From: Ichthyophonus hoferi
Lineage: Eukaryota > Opisthokonta > Ichthyosporea > Ichthyophonida > Ichthyophonidae
Direction of reading: 5' to 3'
DNA length: 11,083 nt
Assembly: GCA_002751075.1 (NCBI GenBank)
Contig: NAOQ01000317.1
Span: forward strand, 48,540 to 59,622
This document shows positions 7,437 to 11,083 of the stretch, in pieces. Both the position numbers and the translations under genes were made by a program. Within the stretch, counting starts at the first letter, position 1. The number at the start of each line of letters is the position of its first letter. The notes beneath the pieces were generated by a model. That model ran no database searches. It was not told the origin of the DNA and saw only the letters and a list, made by a program, of their open reading frames with translations.

Positions 7437-10400
7437 TTATACATTATTGTATTTAACTGTTACATCTAATTCGCTCTCCTTGGTATGATTACCATTGTCC
7501 ACTGGTTTTCCTGCACCAAAACCATTAAAATTTCCCGATTCATTCCCTTGTTCCTTATTATTTTTCCTCGCCACATTCATATCGCCAACTTTATGATTCA
7601 TACTACAATTACTATGACTATTATTACCATTTTTACCACCACCATTTTCAATAATAACAATAGATGGAATATCATTAGCAATATTACCTATACTACTTAT
7701 ACTACTTATATTATTTGTACTACTGGAAGCCTTTGTCCCTGTACAGTTACCTGTGGAGGTAGAGATAGTGCCATTAAACCTGTTTCCGCCACCGTTATTA
7801 GTCATGTTCTTTTGTCTATTTTTACCATTACCAGTACTAGTACTATTACCATTGTGTTGTCTCTTTGGTAATACGGTACTCCCTGGCAATACTGCCTTGC
7901 GAAGTCTGCAGTATCGTAGGAGCCTAGACCAGAGGGAGTTATTGGCTAAGGTAGGAGGGTGACCAATCAGAACTAGGCCACAGCGTGCACGTGTTATGCT
8001 AACATTAAGGCGACGGGGGTCACTAAGGAAACCAATCTTATGTTGGGAGTTGGCTCGTACTGCTGTGAAGATAATCACATTCTTCTCTCGTCCCTGCGAA
8101 GAAAATGAGTAGGTATTACGGTAGTGTATACATATACACACACGCTCCTTTTCTTATTACAAACCATTTTTCTACCTGAATCTTATCTTTAATCCCTTTA
8201 CACACAATCTTCCAATCCCATTATTTGCTTAATAATCGGTTTGGTCTGTCTATTGCCTATCTATCTATCTATTATGTTGTTATAATCACACCTACCCTTC
8301 CACCCACATACCCTTCCTCTCCTCCCTCTCCCTCTCCATCTATATCCTTTTATTCTGTCTTGGTAAAACCACACAACCCTAAAACCACATCAAACAATAG
8401 CCAATAACCATTAACCATACAAGAGCAGCATCAAACTACGCCACATATATGAAATTCTTACTAGAATATAACCCACAACGTTCAGTCCGCCTGTCACCTA
8501 CCTGGTAGCCGTCTACTGTGTTAATCTCTATCTCTTCTACCTCTCCATTTGCCCCCTTACCCTTCTTCATATCCTGTGATGTTAATTGTTGATCCAATAG
8601 TCTACGTTGTGCTGAATAAGGGGTGACTATGCCTATATCTTTCCGACTAATCTCGCCTGCTGCCAGTAACTTCTTTATTACCTCTACTACTATCTCTACC
8701 TCATAGGGGTTTCTAAATGATGTCGAGTTATTGGTAATACTATCGGAATGCCTGGTAGGAAGACAGCAAAACGAGTGTCAGCTATTACTGAAATAATTTG
8801 AATGGTTTTGTTTGCCTATCGTAAGGCTTTGTATGTATATATACGTCATTATAACGTCAGTATAGCATTATTTACTTGGCTATTTTCAAAGAGGAACATA
8901 GGTCGATAAATAGATAGATGGATAGATAGGGAGATAGAGAAGCAGATGTACAGATAAATCTTATTTTAGGCACAGTATACATTTTCTCTCTCACTTTCAC
9001 TCTCACTCTTTCTCTTTCTCTTTCTCTTTATCTCTATCTCTATTTCTGTCTTTTTTTATTTATTATTATTATTATTATTCCATTCTTGTATCACTTGACT
9101 TTACTAGCTTTACAGCACATATATCTTGTTCTTTCCTTTTTTCTTTTTTCATCTTTCACTTATACTACTACTACTACTTAAACTTCCGTTTATTTTTCAA
9201 TCATCTATATATCAATGCCTTGAGTCATACCCACTTCACTCATTGGCATATAATCACCCAATCCATATTAGACACACTCACTGAGCATTTGTTCTATCTC
9301 TCTTCACCTAATAACCACCACCTCGCCACACCAAACACTAACCTCTTCCTCTTCTAAATATAGCTATCCAGTCACCATCATTCAACTTACTTTTTCTCTT
9401 CTCCTTCAGTGGCTTCTATAAATACGAGAGGAGGTGGTGAGTCCATATTTGTTTCTCCACTCTTTCCTTTTCCATTATTTATTTTCGTTACAGGAAATCC
9501 AGCTGGAGTTGGTCTGTCTATTGCTTCTATACCATCTTTAAGGCGACCATAATAGAACGCCTGGAGGGAACGAAAGAGAATGTATAGTGAGAGAAATGGA
9601 ATATAGGTATGGTATGTTTTATGTAATATATATATATATATATATAAGTACGTACGTACATACATACATATATACGTACCTGCATACATACATACACACA
9701 TGCACACATACACATAGATTTAAAAAAATTAATTGTTTTAATGAGCCTATACGTATGAAGTATGATCAACGAACCCTACCTTAGACGGCCAGTCTGCAAT
9801 ATCCGGGTGCATACGATACTGTGTTTCCAACATTGGAGTCTGTACCTCTCTAAACATAGCTTGTAAGGGGTGTTTATTATTGAAAATTGAATTGGTAGTT
9901 TCAGATAACGTAGACAAAACCCCCAATTTACCCAATCCCCCTAATTTCCGATGCTTCTTCAAAGCATCAGTATTAATCTTACTACATCCTTTTGCCATAC
10001 TACCAAAGGCCATCACCCTAGGTAGTTCCAATAGTGCTTGTTCAAACCTATCCACCATGGATTTATCTTTCTTTCTCTCTTTCCCCTGGTTATACTCGGA
10101 GTGTTTCTTCATCTCCATTAACCTCTGGAATAGACTTACACCAAGTCGTTGGGCTTCTATAGACCGTGACTGTACAAATGGTGGTAGTTGTTGATGATCT
10201 CCAACCAATACAATTTGTGCGTTTTTAGAGGCATGTCGAAGGGGAACCAATGCGGCAGCCTCGCTGCACATTGATGCTTCATCCAATAGGATCATGTCAA
10301 AGGCAAAGGGTTGTAGAATTTCATCTCCTGACCCAATCACAGTAGCGAAAATTACGTCAGCATCGGAAAGGATACCCCAGGCACACTGTGGAGAAAACAT

Positions 10401-10906
10401 ATGATTAGATTAAGATCATGGATGTTGAGTGGTCTTTATATATAAACGGAGAGGGACCAAGAAGAAAGGGTGATTGAATGGAGAGAGAGAGAGAGAGAGA
10501 AGGAGAGAGAGAAATAGGTAACCTAGACACCGAGATATATATACCCCATGACAGAAGGCGTAGAGATATTTATGGCAACACATTCATGCAATACATATAC
10601 GTATATACTACACGCAATTATACTAAGTTACATCTAATACATCCCCCTAAAATAGATTATTTACCCCGCCTCTATATTTACTTTTTTTAATTTGAATTTT
10701 AAATTTTAAATTTCTTTAATCTTCTTTACCCATAAGGCCTCACTCACCTCTTTATACATCCGTCTATATTTATGCTGGAGCTGTTTCTTGCGGTCTGATT
10801 CGTCCCCGCATAGCAACAGTTCAGCTTTGATTTCTTCTAATAGATGGGCGTCAGGTCCTGATTCTACTAGTGATTGGATATGTAAATCTAGGAAGTCCTC
10901 CCTTAT
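7437..10906 (-). CDS. UPF1-like superfamily-1B RNA helicase, 3' part (five exons, 5' end outside window)
   Basis: Exons on the minus strand are 10906-10748, 10385-9780, 9560-9391, 8751-8502 and 8093-7437. They splice in frame (phases 0, 0, 2, 0) into 613 residues ending at TAA 7439-7437. The family unwinds nucleic acid with ATP; UPF1 itself drives nonsense-mediated mRNA decay. Visible motifs, numbered in this fragment: ADVIFATVIGSGD at 62-74; motif II DEAS at 88-91; motif III GDHQQLPP at 115-122; QYRMHP at 242-247; FYYGRLKDGIEAIDRP just after; IVTPY at 353-357; motif V VDGYQGREK at 391-399, split by an intron after Gln; motif VI PRRLNVSITRAR at 421-432. The Walker A motif and any Cys/His-rich domain lie off the right edge. 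Closest by eye to UPF1 (IGFLxDPRRLN, ADV...GAGD), but DEAS replaces UPF1's DEST, so true orthology is open. Oddities are a basic insert at about 146-235 and an Asn-rich tail from about 476. The first listed exon begins after a TAA in its frame, so the CAG acceptor at 10907 is well fixed. Confidence 0.92.
8094..8501 (-). other. Helicase intron between motif-V halves, with CTAT and CT repeats
   Basis: This 408-bp intron runs from GTAGGT (8501) to TTCGCAG (8094) and separates VDGYQ from GREK. On the plus strand it holds four CTAT units at 8257-8272 and a pyrimidine-rich run at about 8311-8350. No gene is seen on the other strand; the open run at 8225-8407 is repeat-driven. Confidence 0.9.
8904..8938. 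repeat. GATA tetranucleotide microsatellite
   Basis: GATA/TAGA units run across this stretch with one GG interruption at 8920-8921 and a final GAGATAGAG. It is complementary to the CTAT array in the next intron of the same transcript. Confidence 0.85.
8982..9057. repeat. Pyrimidine-rich mirror repeat (CTTT/CTCT)
   Basis: The plus strand is nearly all C and T, with a pure 24-nt pyrimidine core at 9006-9029 built from TTTCTC units. The mirror symmetry is the kind that can form a triplex. It lies in a helicase intron, where the pre-mRNA would be AG-rich. Confidence 0.85.
9561..9779 (-). other. Helicase intron filled with AT, ACGT and ACAT repeats
   Basis: This 219-bp intron runs from GTAGGG (9779) to TTCGTTCCCTCCAG (9561), phase 0, joining DWPSK to AFYYG. 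About 9625-9646 is (AT)n and 9647-9716 is a mix of TACG and TACA units, so nearly half of the intron is simple repeat. Confidence 0.92.
9625..9716. repeat. Compound AT / GTAC / ACAT microsatellite
   Basis: Alternating AT dinucleotides pass into ACGT and then ACAT tetranucleotides. Most of it alternates purine and pyrimidine, which favours cruciform or left-handed DNA. Confidence 0.88.
10386..10747 (-). other. Helicase intron with a GA repeat
   Basis: This 362-bp intron runs from GTGAGT (10747) to TTTTCTCCACAG (10386), phase 0, joining RRMYKE to CAWGIL. A TCTAATC about 20 nt before the acceptor is a plausible branch site. It contains a GA array at 10480-10513 (plus strand) and an AT-only patch near 10690-10712. 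Confidence 0.92.
10480..10513. repeat. GA dinucleotide microsatellite
   Basis: Uninterrupted GA units from about 10480, an AAGG interruption at 10500-10504, then more GA. It is complementary to the pyrimidine tract at 8982-9057 in another intron of the same gene. Confidence 0.9.
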
Positions 10907-10943
10907 CTGTATGTATTATATATTTATATATATATTGCGTGTA

Positions 10944-10974
<31 letters not shown>

Positions 10975-11083
10975 GAGGGATAATTAAATGAGTTAACAGA
11001 TACATACATACATACATACATACATACATACATACATACATACATACATAAATACATACATACATATATAAATACATACATAC
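10907..11083 (-). other. Incomplete helicase intron at the window edge, with AT and TACA arrays
   Basis: Sequence upstream of the ATACATACAG acceptor (10907) is non-coding and continues off the right edge. It holds (AT)n at 10949-10974 and a TACA array from 11001 to the last base, with a few TAAA variants. The acceptor lacks a pyrimidine tract. The array reaching the window end makes this a likely assembly-sensitive spot. Confidence 0.8.

Larger units (their letters stand above)
8752..9390 (-). other. Longest helicase intron, with GATA, CT and ATT repeats
   Basis: This 639-bp intron starts GTAAGT (9390) and ends CTTCCTACCAG (8752). A CTGAC at about 8780-8776 could be the branch site. On the plus strand it carries GATA-type repeats (8904-8938), a pyrimidine tract (8982-9057), ATT units (9060-9079) and ACT units (about 9164-9178). 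Splicing across it rejoins a split Lys codon (AA|G). Confidence 0.9.

Noticed and set aside
7485-7871. Plus-strand Ile/Thr-rich frame of 128 codons
   Set aside because: It is the antisense shadow of the helicase's Asn/Gly/Ser/Thr-rich tail; repetitive codons keep the opposite strand open.
8225-8407. Plus-strand frame of 60 codons rich in Pro and Ser
   Set aside because: It is produced by CTAT and CT repeats inside a helicase intron.
9527-9784. Frames on both strands rich in Tyr, Ile, Cys and His
   Set aside because: They are translations of the AT/ACAT microsatellite in the intron.
9880-10194. Plus-strand 104-codon frame
   Set aside because: It is antisense to the helicase exon carrying motifs II to IV and has no recognisable features.
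10478-10690. Plus-strand frame starting MEREREREGERE
   Set aside because: It is a translation of the GA microsatellite plus intron sequence.
11001-11083. Regular repeats at the right edge considered as a CRISPR array or telomere
   Set aside because: They are simple TACA tetranucleotides without spacers, not a telomeric unit, and the DNA is eukaryotic.

Overview
This is AT-rich nuclear DNA of a eukaryote. Two intron-bearing genes can be read with confidence, both on the minus strand: the small-subunit ribosomal protein eS28 (RPS28, 4357-4688) and the 3' part of a large superfamily-1 RNA helicase of the UPF1 type (7437-10906, continuing beyond the right edge). Introns use GT-AG borders (GTTAGT, GTGAGT, GTAGGG, GTAAGT, GTAGGT donors). 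The eS28 intron carries a near-consensus TACTAAT branch site. The eS28 sequence has the [16 protein letters not shown] signature that I associate with animals and some early-diverging fungi and amoebae, rather than the SRGGVTQ version of ascomycetes and apicomplexans. That hints at an opisthokont or a near relative, but I cannot name the organism.

Layout, left to right. 1-1602: AT-rich DNA without a recognisable gene, with an 11-bp minisatellite at 411-529. 1603-2343: one plus-strand reading frame that stays open for 247 codons except for a single TAA; it lacks an early ATG, is hydrophobic in its second half and matches nothing I recognise, so it is probably a relic or an internal exon. 2833-3153: a second hydrophobic open stretch in the same frame. 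3154-4356: no gene seen. 4357-4688: RPS28 in two exons. 4689-7220: 2.5 kb intergenic, with a weak candidate exon at 6345-6611, a G-rich patch and an AT-rich inverted repeat. 7221-7424: a long compound ATT/AAT microsatellite just downstream of the helicase stop codon. 7437-11083: the helicase, with five exons visible and the window ending inside an intron.

The helicase fragment (613 residues when spliced) carries motifs II, III, IV, V and VI of SF1B helicases in order. All splice junctions keep frame. Two features are unusual: an insertion of about 90 residues between motif III and the QYRMHP motif, and a tail of about 138 residues rich in Asn, Gly, Ser and Thr that ends next to the AAT repeat. 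Every helicase intron, including the cut one, contains simple repeats (CTAT, GATA, CT, GA, AT, ACGT/ACAT), whereas the left 7 kb has almost none. Some repeats in neighbouring introns are complementary, so exons could be looped out in the pre-mRNA.

Both genes belong to general RNA/translation housekeeping (ribosome; helicase of the mRNA-surveillance family). No operon-like or co-regulated system is visible. I found no mobile element, tRNA, rRNA or CRISPR array that I could support.
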